Shown in pieces: positions 34,641-44,097 of a DNA stretch of 64,000 nt (position 1 is the stretch's first letter; each line of letters starts with the position of its first letter). Under the pieces are notes generated by a model. It was given only the letters and a program-made list of their open reading frames with translations. It was not told where the DNA came from and did no database searches. Source of the stretch: Acetitomaculum ruminis DSM 5522 (GTDB lineage: Bacteria > Bacillota > Clostridia > Lachnospirales > Lachnospiraceae); the NCBI RefSeq assembly GCF_900112085.1, contig NZ_FOJY01000010.1, positions 60,220 to 124,219 on the forward strand, given 5' to 3'. The position numbers were made by a program, and so were the translations under genes.

Positions 34641-36542
34641 ATGGTAGTACAACACAATTTACAAGCAATGAACGCAAATCGTATGCTAGGTATCACAACA
34701 AATGCACAGGGAAAATCCACAGAAAGACTTTCTTCAGGTTATAAGATTAACCGTGCAGCAGATGATGCAGCAGGTCTCTCAATTTCCGAAAAAATGAGAA
34801 AACAGATCAGAGGTCTTAGCAGGGCTTCAGACAATGCTCAGGACGGTATCTCTTGTGTACAGACAGCTGAGGGTGCTCTTTCAGAAGTTACCGCGATGCT
34901 TCAAAGAATGAATGAACTTGCAGTTCAGTCAGCAAACGGCACAAACTCAGAAGATGACCGTACAGCTATCCAGGACGAGATTAAACAGTTAACTACAGAA
35001 ATCGACCGTGTAGCTGAAACTACAAAATTCAATGAAACCTATCTTCTTAAAGGTGTAGGAGAAACTGTTACTAAAACCACCGGAACAGAAATTTCAGCTG
35101 CTACAAAAGCAGGAAAAGTAATCGAATCAAGCTTTACAGAGGCTAGAGGAAATATTTATACAGGTATAATCAGTTCTACATTAGGTAAAGGCACTGAAGA
35201 TAGTGTAACAATAACCTATACTGATAAGCTTGGTGAAAGCCAATCCAAAAAAATTAGCTTCATAATAGGTGAAGATGATAATGAAACAGCTGCCAATATA
35301 GCAAAAGCTATTAATGAAGATGAAGATTTAAAAGAAATCTTTGATGCTTCTACAGGAGAAGACGGAAGACTTATTCTTGAATCCGATGCAGATTACTATG
35401 ATATGCAGGAATTATCTAATGGGGCTTCTGCTTTCCAGCTTACAGCAGTAGAGTTTTGGTCAGATGATCAAGGTGGTGAGGCAAAATTAAAGACTGTTAT
35501 GAAAAATCCTGATGCTATAGGAAAAACTACAGGTGTAGCTGGTACTCCTCCAGCCTTTAGAACCGATAAAGCTGAGGGTGATGCTTATACTCTTGATATT
35601 TCTAAGCTTACAGATGGAGCTACAGTCACCATAGATGGAAAAACTTATACTTATGATTCCACAAATGAACCAGATGGTACTAGAAAAGCTAACACCTTTA
35701 AGAACTTTGGCGAATTACAGAAGTTGTTAGGGGTAGATTATGAAGTAAGTGCTTATGTAAATTATCAGGCACAAAAAAGATCTGTATCAGGTGTTAGCTC
35801 AATTAATGGTGTTACTACAACATTTAATGTTGTCACACAAGAAACGGTTGTTACAAGTGCTTTATCTAGTAGTGTATTGCTGTCACTTAATTCAGATATT
35901 ACTACAGCAGATAATGTATCCGAAGTAACTACAGGTAATAGTGGTTTGCTCTCAGCTGATTCTGCCAGCGTAGTAGTAGATGGTACAGATGCTGCTTCAT
36001 CAGTATATGATGTACCTAAGACTTATGCTATAGCTACTGCTGCAACATCCACCGATATGAGTCTTATGCTTAAGATTACCAAGAAAAAACCTTCAGAAGA
36101 ATTAAAGACTACATCTTCTAAGGATGCTTTAGACCTTAACTTCCATGTAGGAGCTGACTCAGCATCTACTAATAAGATTTCAGTTTCCATCGATGCTATG
36201 GATGCTACCACCTTAGGTATCAGGGATTCCAAGGGAATAGCAGTAGATCTTTCTACAGAAGAGAGTGCTACAAAGGCTATCGATACTATATCAGAAGCTC
36301 TTAAGAAAGTATCTGCTCAAAGATCCAGTCTTGGTGCTATTCAAAACAGACTTGAGCATACAATAGCAAACCTTGATAACATCGTTGAAAATACAACATC
36401 CGCTGAATCTGCTATTCGTGATACAGATATGGCTGAAGAAATGGTTACTTATTCAAAGAATAATATTCTTGCTCAGGCAGGTCAGTCAATGCTTGCTCAG
36501 GCTAATCAGTCAACACAGGGAGTTTTATCAATCCTTGGTTAA
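34641..36542 (+). CDS. flagellin 3
   Basis: The 633-residue filament subunit has the same D0/D1 ends as flagellins 1 and 2 and a long variable centre. It is nearest to flagellin 2. Unlike the other two, no T-rich terminator directly follows its stop codon: the next 90 nt lead into a fourfold GGA-rich repeat and the first strong hairpin is at 37211. The transcript may therefore carry the repeat as a 3' extension. Confidence 0.96.
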   Translation: MVVQHNLQAMNANRMLGITTNAQGKSTERLSSGYKINRAADDAAGLSISEKMRKQIRGLSRASDNAQDGISCVQTAEGALSEVTAMLQRMNELAVQSANGTNSEDDRTAIQDEIKQLTTEIDRVAETTKFNETYLLKGVGETVTKTTGTEISAATKAGKVIESSFTEARGNIYTGIISSTLGKGTEDSVTITYTDKLGESQSKKISFIIGEDDNETAANIAKAINEDEDLKEIFDASTGEDGRLILESDADYYDMQELSNGASAFQLTAVEFWSDDQGGEAKLKTVMKNPDAIGKTTGVAGTPPAFRTDKAEGDAYTLDISKLTDGATVTIDGKTYTYDSTNEPDGTRKANTFKNFGELQKLLGVDYEVSAYVNYQAQKRSVSGVSSINGVTTTFNVVTQETVVTSALSSSVLLSLNSDITTADNVSEVTTGNSGLLSADSASVVVDGTDAASSVYDVPKTYAIATAATSTDMSLMLKITKKKPSEELKTTSSKDALDLNFHVGADSASTNKISVSIDAMDATTLGIRDSKGIAVDLSTEESATKAIDTISEALKKVSAQRSSLGAIQNRLEHTIANLDNIVENTTSAESAIRDTDMAEEMVTYSKNNILAQAGQSMLAQANQSTQGVLSILG

Positions 36543-36637
36543 TGTTTTTACGCTTAAACTTAAGCATCAGAGCGCCTGACATCAGGATCTTCGCCCTCTC
36601 AATCCTTTAAGGAGGATAAGGGAAAGCGTCAAAACTT

Positions 36638-37069
36638 CTTAGAAAAAAGCGTAATCAGGAGAGGACTCAGCAGGGAAATGCACTGCAAGCGAAAAAAGCA
36701 TAAGCAGGAGTGCGCTAAACTAAGGAAAAAAAAAGTAAATTGTAGAAAAAACTTAGAAAAAAGCGCAATCAGGAGAGGACTCAGCAGGGAAATGCACTGC
36801 AAGCGAAAAAAGCATAAGCAGGAGTGCGCTAAACTAAGGAAAAAAAGTAAATTGTAGAAAAAACTTAGAAAAAAGCGTAATCAGGAGAGGACTCAGCAGG
36901 GAAATGCACTGCAAGCGAAAAAAACGCAAGCAGGAGTGCGCTAAACTAAGGAAAATTGAAGCTAAAGGTACAGAAAAAACTTAGAAAAAAGCGTAATCAG
37001 GAGAGAACTCAGCTAGGAAAAAGCACTGCAAGTGTAAAAAAACGCAAGCAGGAGTGCGCTAGACTAAGG
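36638..37069 (+). repeat. four GGA-rich tandem repeats downstream of flagellin 3, putative CsrA-binding RNA
   Basis: Units at 36638-36725, 36752-36839, 36864-36951 (88 nt each) and 36980-37069 (90 nt), spaced by 24-28 A-rich nt. Each begins CTTAG...AGCG and ends CGCT...CTAAG, pairs that can close the unit. Inside, GGA triplets lie in short hairpin loops: GAG-AGGA-CTC, GCA-GGGAAA-TGC and GCA-GGAG-TGC; another follows at CTAAGGA. Units hold 5, 5, 5 and 4 GGA. The upstream stretch 36602-36618 has AAGGAGGATAAGG like the flagellin ribosome-binding site. This architecture resembles CsrB-type decoys; function is inferred. Confidence 0.6.
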
Positions 37070-37176
37070 AAAGCTCTGAGCATGATAAGAAAAAATGTGA
37101 GCACCAGGCACATCCGGTGTAAGGATGCTAGCCAGGATAAAAAACTTAACCAGAACTAAACACGATAGATTCACAG

Positions 37177-37241
37177 TATTAGCGTTCATAATACTTGGAT
37201 TGAGCATATGTAAACCCCACAGGATTTCCCTGTGGGGTTTA
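37177..37241 (+). terminator. hairpins closing the GGA-repeat transcript
   Basis: AGTATTA/TAATACT forms a 7-bp hairpin, then TAAACCCCACAGG (37211-37223) pairs perfectly with CCTGTGGGGTTTA (37229-37241). The second is strong but lacks a long T tract, so termination may be Rho-dependent or processed. The following stretch to 37360 shows nothing else. Confidence 0.55.
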
Positions 37242-37451
37242 AACATTGTCCATTTTTACGAAAATTAATAAATCATATCAAATGTCCCTGCAAAATAAAA
37301 TTATAAACCGCACTTCTCCTTTACGGCTGACCCTTTTATTGCAAAATGTGGGAAAAGATGCTAAAATACCCTTCGTGAAAATTTCTTAAAGCCATATTTT
37401 CTTATGGTTATTCCACAAATATCTATGTTATAATTTTTAGAAAGGAGATAA

Positions 37452-38525
37452 ATGACTAATAAGGATAATAGTTATATTGATAAAGAACTTTCTTTGGCAG
37501 ATCTTAAGGCACAATACGATGCCAATGTTAAAAGACTATTAAGCGACAAGGAAATTTTAGCTTTCATTCTAATTAATACAATTAAGGAATTTAAGGATTA
37601 TAGTATTAAAGAGGCTAAAAAAGCAATTGAAGGTGACGTAAAAACAGATTTAATAAGTGTCAGACCCTCCAAAGAAAATCTTAAAAACGCTTTTTTAAAG
37701 GATGAAAAAGGGAAAGAATATCAGAAAAAAGCTTATCAATCAGAAAAAATATTTGGATTAAATACAGAAAGCAAAATTCCCGGAGAAGGGAGAATGAATT
37801 TTGATATTGTATTTACGGTACGCACAATAAAGGGTGAAAGGCAAAAGATTTATATTAATTTAGAAGCCCAAAAAGATTTTTATCTAGGATATGACTTGGT
37901 AACAAGAAGTATAGTCTATTGTTCCAGATTAATATCAGAACAGATGGATTATGAATATGATGGCTCAAATTACGATGGGGTAAAAAAGGTTTATTCCATA
38001 TGGATTTGTATGAATTCCCCTATTAGAAATGCAAATAAGGAAAAAGTATCCGATACAATAGTTGAATACAGTATTTCCCCAAAGGTACGTTACAATGACA
38101 ATAGGGATGAAGAAAATGTAGCTAAGGGAAGATTTGATTTATTGACATCTATATTTATTAATTTAACGGATAAAGAAACGAATTCAAAAAACAGACTAAT
38201 AGCAATGCTTTCAACACTCTTATCAAAAGATATGCCGTCCCAAACAAAAAAGAAGGAATTAGAAAGCAATTACAATATAAAAATGACAAAGGAATTGGAA
38301 GGAGCAGTGGCAAAAATGTGCAATTTAAGCGATTTAATAGTTGAAGATGCAATAAAAGAGGAAAGAGAACGTTCAAAAAAAATAGAAGAGCACTCAAGAA
38401 TGATAGAGGAACGTTCAAGAATGATAGAAGAACGCTCTAAAAAACTGATGAATAAAAAAGATAGAGAAATTCGCATGTTAAGAGATGAAATAGCAAGATT
38501 AAAAGCTATGAACAAAAAATCTTAG
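37452..38525 (+). CDS. Rpn-like PD-(D/E)XK nuclease family protein, intact copy 2
   Basis: The 357-residue protein belongs to the PD-(D/E)XK nuclease family transposase group (Rpn-like, recombination-promoting nuclease). The core has Asp118 in MNFDIVFTV and Glu138-x-Gln140 in INLEAQ, a variant catalytic signature, followed by YDLVTRSIVYCSRLISEQ. The C-terminal third is a charged coiled coil with three heptads of IEERSRM type that copy 1 lacks. E. coli RpnA promotes RecA-independent DNA exchange and nicks DNA; no terminal inverted repeats are seen here. AAAGGAGAT and TATAAT precede it. It gives the uninterrupted reference for the two split copies. Confidence 0.8.
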   Translation: MTNKDNSYIDKELSLADLKAQYDANVKRLLSDKEILAFILINTIKEFKDYSIKEAKKAIEGDVKTDLISVRPSKENLKNAFLKDEKGKEYQKKAYQSEKIFGLNTESKIPGEGRMNFDIVFTVRTIKGERQKIYINLEAQKDFYLGYDLVTRSIVYCSRLISEQMDYEYDGSNYDGVKKVYSIWICMNSPIRNANKEKVSDTIVEYSISPKVRYNDNRDEENVAKGRFDLLTSIFINLTDKETNSKNRLIAMLSTLLSKDMPSQTKKKELESNYNIKMTKELEGAVAKMCNLSDLIVEDAIKEERERSKKIEEHSRMIEERSRMIEERSKKLMNKKDREIRMLRDEIARLKAMNKKS

Positions 38526-38539
38526 AAAGGAAAAAGAAA

Positions 38540-38666
38540 AAATAAAATGCCTCTTGCAGGCAAATAATAATTTCAATGAAAAATTACATGGATTTTTGTG
38601 GATACATAGAAGAAATTTAAGCAATAAAAGGTAAAGGAAATGTAAAAAATTCCCTTTACCTTTTTT
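38540..38666 (+). repeat. 3' flank repeat and terminator of Rpn copy 2
   Basis: About 38540-38625 resembles 40297-40383 (GCCTC, TGCAGG, CAATGAAAAATTACAT, AGAAGAAATTTAAGC). AAAAGGTAAAGGAA (38626) then pairs with TTCCCTTTACCTTTT, followed by T's, a terminator. 38667-38765 shows nothing. Confidence 0.65.
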
Positions 38667-38856
38667 CTTTCTTACTTCTGATATAGTAATACCATAATTA
38701 TCCCAATCAATTAAGTTCATGTAAGAACGCTTACCTCAATATTCTTGCAAATTCTGGGAAAAGATGATAAAATGCCCTTCGTGAAAATTTCTTAAAGCCA
38801 TATTTTCTTATGGTTATTCCACAAATATCTATGTTATAATTTTTGAAAGGAGATAA

Positions 38857-40081
38857 ATGACAAAAAAGATAATAGTTATATTGACAAGGAACTTTCTTTG
38901 TCAGAACTAAAAGTCAGGTACGATGCTAATGTTAAAAGACTATTGAGCAACAAGGAAATTTTAGCTTTTATTCTAATTAATACAATAAAAGAATTTAAGG
39001 ATTATAGTATCGAAGAGGCTAAAAAAGCAATAGAAGGTGAAGTAAAAACAGATTTAATAAGTGTAAGACCCTCAAATGATAATCTAAAAAATACATTTTC
39101 AAAAGATGAAAATAGGAAAGAAAAAAGCAAAGCTTATCAATCAGAAAAAATATTTGGATTAAATACAGAAAGTAACATTCCCGGGGAAGGGAAAATGAAT
39201 TTTGATATTGTATTTACAGTACGCACAATAAAAGGTGAGAGGCAAAAGATTTATATTAATTTGGAAGCTCAAAAAAATTTTTACCCCGGATATGATTTGG
39301 TAACAAGAAGTATAGTATATTGTTCCAGATTAATATCAGAACAGATGGATCATGAATATGACGGATCAAATTACGATGGGGTAAAAAAGGTTTATTCCAT
39401 ATGGATTTGTATGAACGCAGTGTAAGCAATCCCCCGCTTCAAAAGCGTAAGCTTTAAGCGGGGGTATAAGCTTACTAGTGTCAGAAGGGGTTAAAGCCCC
39501 TTCTGACAGGTGGCACAAAGTGCCACTGCGTTCATGAGGAAGTAGCGAAGCGGATTCCGAATGTCCGCTTTACTTCACCCATTAGAAATGCAAATAAGGA
39601 AAAAGTATCCGATACAATAGTCGAATATAGCATTTCCCCAAAAGTGCTTTACAATGACAATAGCCATGAAAAAAATGTAGCTAAAGGGAGATTTGATTTA
39701 CTAACTTCAATATTTATTAACTTAACAGACAAAAAAACAAATTCAAAAAACAGGCTAATATCAATGCTTTCAACCCTTCTGTCAAAAGATATGGCACCTC
39801 AAACAAAGAAGAAGGAATTAGAAAGCAATTATAAAATAAAAATGACAAAGGAATTGGAAGGAGCAGTGGCGACAATGTGTAATTTAAGCGATTTATTGGT
39901 AGAAGAAGGAATAGCGAAAGAAAGAGAACGCTCCAAAGCGATAGAAGAACGTTCCAAAGCGATGGAAGATCGCTCCAAAAGGTTAATAAATAAGAAAGAT
40001 AGAGAAATCCGCATGTTAAGAGATGAAATAGCACGATTAAAAGCCATGAATAAAAAATCTCAAACAGGCAAAACTAAATAG
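38857..40081 (+). pseudogene. Rpn-like PD-(D/E)XK nuclease gene, copy 3, frameshifted and split by the insert
   Basis: Compared with copy 2, the start ATGACTAATAAGG has become ATGACAAAAAAG, losing one base and shifting the frame near codon 3; the original frame reopens at 38898 (MSELKVRYDANVKRLL). At 39416 the same 158-nt insert as in copy 1 interrupts it, ending the frame at 39425. After 39573 the rest resumes to 40081. The coiled coil has two extra heptads (IEERSKA, MEDRSKR). Two independent lesions make it a pseudogene unless the insert is removed from RNA. Confidence 0.8.
39416..39573 (+). mobile_element. 158-nt structured insert, copy B
   Basis: All 158 nt are identical to copy A, and so are 14 nt on the left and about 46 nt on the right, whereas the flanking gene sequence outside that differs at roughly one base in ten. 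The junctions are the same (ATGAA to the left, TTCACCC to the right). This suggests recent spread or gene conversion centred on the insert. Confidence 0.6.
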
Positions 40082-40151
40082 TAAATAAAAACCTATTATA
40101 GGAAAAATATAGTAACAAATAAAACAACATAGATTTAATGGAATATAAAAG

Positions 40152-40383
40152 AATTTGATTTAATAACTTTTATATTTATTAACTTAACAGACAAAAAACA
40201 AATTCAAAAAAACAGGCTAATATCAATGCTTTCAACCCTTCTATCAAAAGATATGGTATCTCAAACAAAGAAGAAGGAATTAGAAAGCAATTACAAAATA
40301 AAGTGCCTCATGCAGGTAAAAATAGTAACAATGAAAAATTACATAGATTTTGCGGAATAAGATAAATAGAAGAAATTTAAGCT
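40152..40383 (+). pseudogene. truncated fourth Rpn fragment
   Basis: 40152-40300 repeats about 150 nt of the Rpn middle (GATTTAATAAC, CTTAACAGAC, CTATCAAAAGATATGG) with small indels, and 40297-40383 repeats the 3' flank seen after copy 2. Neither end is a gene. It shows repeated duplication and deletion within this cluster. Confidence 0.6.
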
Positions 40384-40391
40384 AAACCAGT

Positions 40392-40416
40392 AAAAAAGGG
40401 GGTGTAAAACCCCCTT
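40392..40416 (-). terminator. terminator of the trp operon
   Basis: On the minus strand AAGGGGG and CCCCCTT form a stem with a TTTTACA loop, followed by TTTT. Confidence 0.88.
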
Positions 40417-40457
40417 CTATTTGTTTAAAATTCAGACAAAAACGACAATTTATATTT

Positions 40458-41480
40458 TTATGCATTAGTGGCCTTTATTACCTCTTCGAGCTTCTTATAG
40501 GCTGTTCCATCATCAATTAATTTTTCTGCAAGCATTATTCCTTCCAAAATGTTTCCTGCTTTTTCTCCTACATAAAGGGCGGCTCCGGCGTTTAAAAGCA
40601 CCGCATTCCTTCTTGTCCCTTTTTCTTTTCCCAAAAGAATATCCTTTGTAATAGCGGCATTTTCCTGAGGGTCTCCCCCTACGATATCTTCCTTTTTACC
40701 CCTTGTAAGGCCGAAATCCTCCGGTTTTATGGTATAAGCTTTAAAATCACCATTGTTAAATTCGCAAACATAGCTTTCATCAGATGGAGATATTTCATCT
40801 AATTTATCCCTTCCATATACTACCATGCCTTTTTCTACCCCTAATTTGTATAAAACATGGGCAAGGGGCTCTACCAGATGTTCATCATATACTCCTAAAA
40901 GTATTTTTTTAGGATGAATAGGATTTGTAAGAGGGCCTAAAATGTTAAATACGGTACGGATTCCCAGTTCCTTTCTTATTGCCCCCACATATTTCATAGA
41001 AGAGTGATATTTTTGGGCAAAGAAGAAGCAAAAGCCGGTTTCTTTAAGAAGTTCGGTGCATTTTTCCGGCTCTAAATTTATATTTATACCTAATGCTTCA
41101 AGGCAGTCAGCAGTACCGCTTTTTGAAGAAGCCGCTCTGTTTCCATGTTTTGAAACTTTGATTCCTCCTGCTGCGATTACAAAGGCAGAAGTGGTGGAGA
41201 TATTAAAACTTTTTGCATTATCTCCACCGGTTCCTACGATTTCAAAGGTATCCATGCCACCATCATAAACCTGTAAAGCCTGCTTTCTCATTGCGGCAGC
41301 ACTTCCGGTTATCTCATCTATGGTTTCAGCCTTTGTGCTTTTTGTGGATAAGGCCGCCAGATATGCAGCATTCTGGGTGAGAGAAGTCTGTCCCGTCATG
41401 ATTTCCTCCATAACTGCATATGCCTCATCATAACTTAAATCTTCTTTGTCTACTATTTTTACTATGGCTTCTTTAATCAT
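40458..41480 (-). CDS. trpD: anthranilate phosphoribosyltransferase
   Basis: Transfers phosphoribose from PRPP to anthranilate, the second step of tryptophan synthesis. The 340-residue protein has [14 protein letters not shown] (PRPP binding) and [15 protein letters not shown] at 41480 is chosen because AAAGGAGGAAG precedes it; the in-frame ATG at 41546 lies within trpA. It is the last gene of the operon, whereas trpD usually follows trpG. Moved or reacquired gene order is the oddity. Confidence 0.95.
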   Translation of the reverse strand: MIKEAIVKIVDKEDLSYDEAYAVMEEIMTGQTSLTQNAAYLAALSTKSTKAETIDEITGSAAAMRKQALQVYDGGMDTFEIVGTGGDNAKSFNISTTSAFVIAAGGIKVSKHGNRAASSKSGTADCLEALGININLEPEKCTELLKETGFCFFFAQKYHSSMKYVGAIRKELGIRTVFNILGPLTNPIHPKKILLGVYDEHLVEPLAHVLYKLGVEKGMVVYGRDKLDEISPSDESYVCEFNNGDFKAYTIKPEDFGLTRGKKEDIVGGDPQENAAITKDILLGKEKGTRRNAVLLNAGAALYVGEKAGNILEGIMLAEKLIDDGTAYKKLEEVIKATNA

Positions 41481-41493
41481 TATTCTTCCTCCT

Positions 41494-42291
41494 TTACATA
41501 TGATTAATCTGATACTTAAAATCCTTAATATATTCTGTGGCAACATTTATATTAAAATCACTTTCTCTTAGAATATTTATAAAGTGACTTCCTACGATTG
41601 CCCCGTCAATTATGTCTGATACATTTTCCAAATCCTTTGGTGTTCTTATTCCAAAGCCCATCATTACCGGTATTTTTGAGGCTTTTTTAACCTTTTTGAT
41701 ATAATTTACTATTTCTTTATGAAAGTTGGCACTTTGACCTGTAACTCCCATGGAAGAAACCAGGTAAATAAAGCCTCTGGCATTTTCTGTTATCATTGGA
41801 ATTCTATCTTCTGATAATGGGGATATTAGTTGTATCAATATGGTTTCATCATTTTTAGCTAAAGCCGCATTTATTTTCCCCTGTTCCTCAAAGGGAAGAT
41901 CCGGAATGATTAATCCGTCAACCCCACTTTTGTTGCATTTTTCTATAAATTTTTCTATGCCCATGGAAAGGATAGTATTGTAATAAAGCATAAATATAAT
42001 GGGAACTATGACATTTTCTTTCCTTAATTCCTCCACTAATGTAAAGGTTTTATTTATATCAGCCCCGGCTAAAAGTGCTTCATAGGAGGCTTGCTGTATT
42101 ACAGGACCGTCAGCAGTAGGATCGGAGAAGGGAATTCCCAACTCTATAATGTCTATTCCTGCCATTTCTTTTGCTTTTATTAGCTTTTTTGTGACCTTCA
42201 TATCAGGAAGACCTGCCGTAATGTAGGTAATAAAGGCTTTTTCCCCTTTATTGTTAAGCTCTTTAATTTTTTCTTCTATTCTGTTTGACAT
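41494..42291 (-). CDS. trpA: tryptophan synthase alpha subunit
   Basis: Cleaves indole-3-glycerol phosphate to indole and glyceraldehyde 3-phosphate; indole is channelled to TrpB. The 265-residue TIM barrel has [19 protein letters not shown], with the catalytic Glu and Asp, and [10 protein letters not shown] for phosphate. It starts 12 nt after trpB. Confidence 0.96.
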   Translation of the reverse strand: MSNRIEEKIKELNNKGEKAFITYITAGLPDMKVTKKLIKAKEMAGIDIIELGIPFSDPTADGPVIQQASYEALLAGADINKTFTLVEELRKENVIVPIIFMLYYNTILSMGIEKFIEKCNKSGVDGLIIPDLPFEEQGKINAALAKNDETILIQLISPLSEDRIPMITENARGFIYLVSSMGVTGQSANFHKEIVNYIKKVKKASKIPVMMGFGIRTPKDLENVSDIIDGAIVGSHFINILRESDFNINVATEYIKDFKYQINHM

Positions 42292-42303
42292 TATTTTTTC
42301 CTC

Positions 42304-43500
42304 CTAATTCAAATATCCCTTTCCTGCAAAATAATCGGTAATTGTATTTAAGTCTTTGTCTCCTCGTCCGGAAAGACATATTATCATTGACTGATTTTTA
42401 TTCATTTCTTTTGCTTTTTTTATACCATAGGCTATGGCATGAGCACTTTCTATAGCAGGGATTATGCCTTCTAATCGGGTAAGCTCCTTTAAAGCCTCCA
42501 TGGCTTCTTTATCTGTTATTCCTACATAGGTAGCCCTTTTTGAATCTCGAAGGAAACTATGTTCAGGCCCTACCCCCGGATAATCAAGGCCTGCGGAGAT
42601 GCTGTGGGCAAGTTTTATATTTCCATTTTCATCCTGTAAAAGATAGGATTTCATTCCATGAAGAGTCCCGAGTTTTGAAGTATCAATGGATAAAACGCAA
42701 GCATGCTCATCTGTATCAATGCCTTTTCCGGCAGCCTCCACCCCGATTAGCTCTACATCTTTTTCATCAATAAATTCCGCAAACATTCCTATGGAGTTTG
42801 AACCTCCTCCCACACAGGCCATTACCACATCAGGATTTCTTCCTTCTGCCTTTAGATGCTGAGCTTTTGCCTCACGGCTAATGCAGGATTGAAATTCCTT
42901 TACCATTTTTGGATATGGATAAGGTCCTACTGCAGAACCTATAATGTAAAAGGTGTCTTCAGCGGTTTTACTCCAATATCTTATGGCCTCATTTGTGGCA
43001 TCTTTTAAGGTGTTTGAACCGGATTCCACTGATACCACCTCAGCTCCAAGCATTTCCATTCTCATTACATTTGGAGCTTGTCTTATTATGTCCTCTTTTC
43101 CCATAAATACCTTGCATTCCATGTTAAAAAGTGCTGCCGCTGTAGCAGTTGCTACTCCGTGCTGACCGGCTCCGGTTTCTGCAATTACTCTTTTTTTACC
43201 CATTTTCTTTGCCAGAAGTATCTGTCCTAAAACATTGTTTATTTTATGGGCACCTGTATGATTTAAGTCCTCTCTTTTAAGATAAATTTTTGTGTTATAT
43301 TTTTCGCTTAATCTTTTTGCAAAGTATAGGGGAGTTTCCCTTCCCACATAATCTTTTAAGTAGTAATGATATTCTTTTAAAAAGCTTTCATCTTTTATTG
43401 CTTTTTCAAAGGCTTCATCAATTTCTTTTAAGGTATTCATTAATGATTCTGATACGAATCTTCCTCCGAATTCTCCATAATATGTTTTGTTATTATCCAT
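42304..43500 (-). CDS. trpB: tryptophan synthase beta subunit
   Basis: Condenses indole with serine using pyridoxal phosphate. The 398-residue protein shows the PLP lysine in [22 protein letters not shown] for the phosphate and [12 protein letters not shown]. It is the TrpB1 type paired with TrpA. The start overlaps the end of trpF by 8 nt. Confidence 0.97.
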   Translation of the reverse strand: MDNNKTYYGEFGGRFVSESLMNTLKEIDEAFEKAIKDESFLKEYHYYLKDYVGRETPLYFAKRLSEKYNTKIYLKREDLNHTGAHKINNVLGQILLAKKMGKKRVIAETGAGQHGVATATAAALFNMECKVFMGKEDIIRQAPNVMRMEMLGAEVVSVESGSNTLKDATNEAIRYWSKTAEDTFYIIGSAVGPYPYPKMVKEFQSCISREAKAQHLKAEGRNPDVVMACVGGGSNSIGMFAEFIDEKDVELIGVEAAGKGIDTDEHACVLSIDTSKLGTLHGMKSYLLQDENGNIKLAHSISAGLDYPGVGPEHSFLRDSKRATYVGITDKEAMEALKELTRLEGIIPAIESAHAIAYGIKKAKEMNKNQSMIICLSGRGDKDLNTITDYFAGKGYLN

Positions 43501-44095
43501 TTTCTCTCACCTTTCTTACGAATTTTAGGACTTTTTTCTCGTCTTTTTTTGTCTCTTTCTCCACAGAGCTTGAAACATCTACTATATCTGGATGCAAGGT
43601 ATTTATTGCAATATTTACATTTTCCTCGTCTAAGCCTCCGGCCAATATAAATCTTTTTTCTTTTATCTTTTCTCTGATTTTTTTGGCAATTTCCCAGTCA
43701 AAAGGCTTTCCACCACCATATTTTGCCCCGTCAAAGAGGTATCCCGCGATTTTTTCATGGTCTTTAATTTCAGGAATTTCTTTATTAATATTTGTGGCAA
43801 GCCAGATGGGAATCTCGGCTTTTTCAAAGATTTCTTTTGGACATTCTCCATGAATTTGTAAAATATCAAATCCCATTTCTTCTATTATTTTCAGTTCTTT
43901 TACATTGGGAGACACCACCACTGCAACCTTTTTTATGTCAAAATAAAGACTGTTCATTATTTCTTTTGCCTTTAAATAACTTAAGTTTCTTTTGCTTTTT
44001 TCATAAAAAACAAAGCCGGCATAATCAGGTCTTGTTTTATTTAAGGTATTGGCATCTTCTAAGCAGGTCAAACCGCATATCTTTATCCCGGTCAT
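43493..44095 (-). CDS. trpF: phosphoribosylanthranilate isomerase
   Basis: Isomerises phosphoribosylanthranilate to CdRP. The 200-residue barrel has [11 protein letters not shown], with catalytic Cys, and [10 protein letters not shown]; the second motif reads [11 protein letters not shown] at 44095 is chosen: AAGGAG lies 8 nt before it, while the upstream in-frame ATG at 44113 overlaps trpC and lacks a site. It lies 2 nt after trpC. Confidence 0.93.
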   Translation of the reverse strand: MTGIKICGLTCLEDANTLNKTRPDYAGFVFYEKSKRNLSYLKAKEIMNSLYFDIKKVAVVVSPNVKELKIIEEMGFDILQIHGECPKEIFEKAEIPIWLATNINKEIPEIKDHEKIAGYLFDGAKYGGGKPFDWEIAKKIREKIKEKRFILAGGLDEENVNIAINTLHPDIVDVSSSVEKETKKDEKKVLKFVRKVRENG

Positions 44096-44097
44096 TT

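Noticed and set aside
36638..37069. CRISPR array or protein-coding repeat
   Set aside because: Units are 88-90 nt, the linkers are A-rich and similar to each other, and no cas gene is near. The plus-strand frame at 36956-37159 lacks a ribosome-binding site and codes for low-complexity basic residues.
37452..38525. Autonomous transposon with terminal inverted repeats
   Set aside because: No terminal inverted repeats or target duplications were found around the Rpn copies, although whole cassettes are duplicated.
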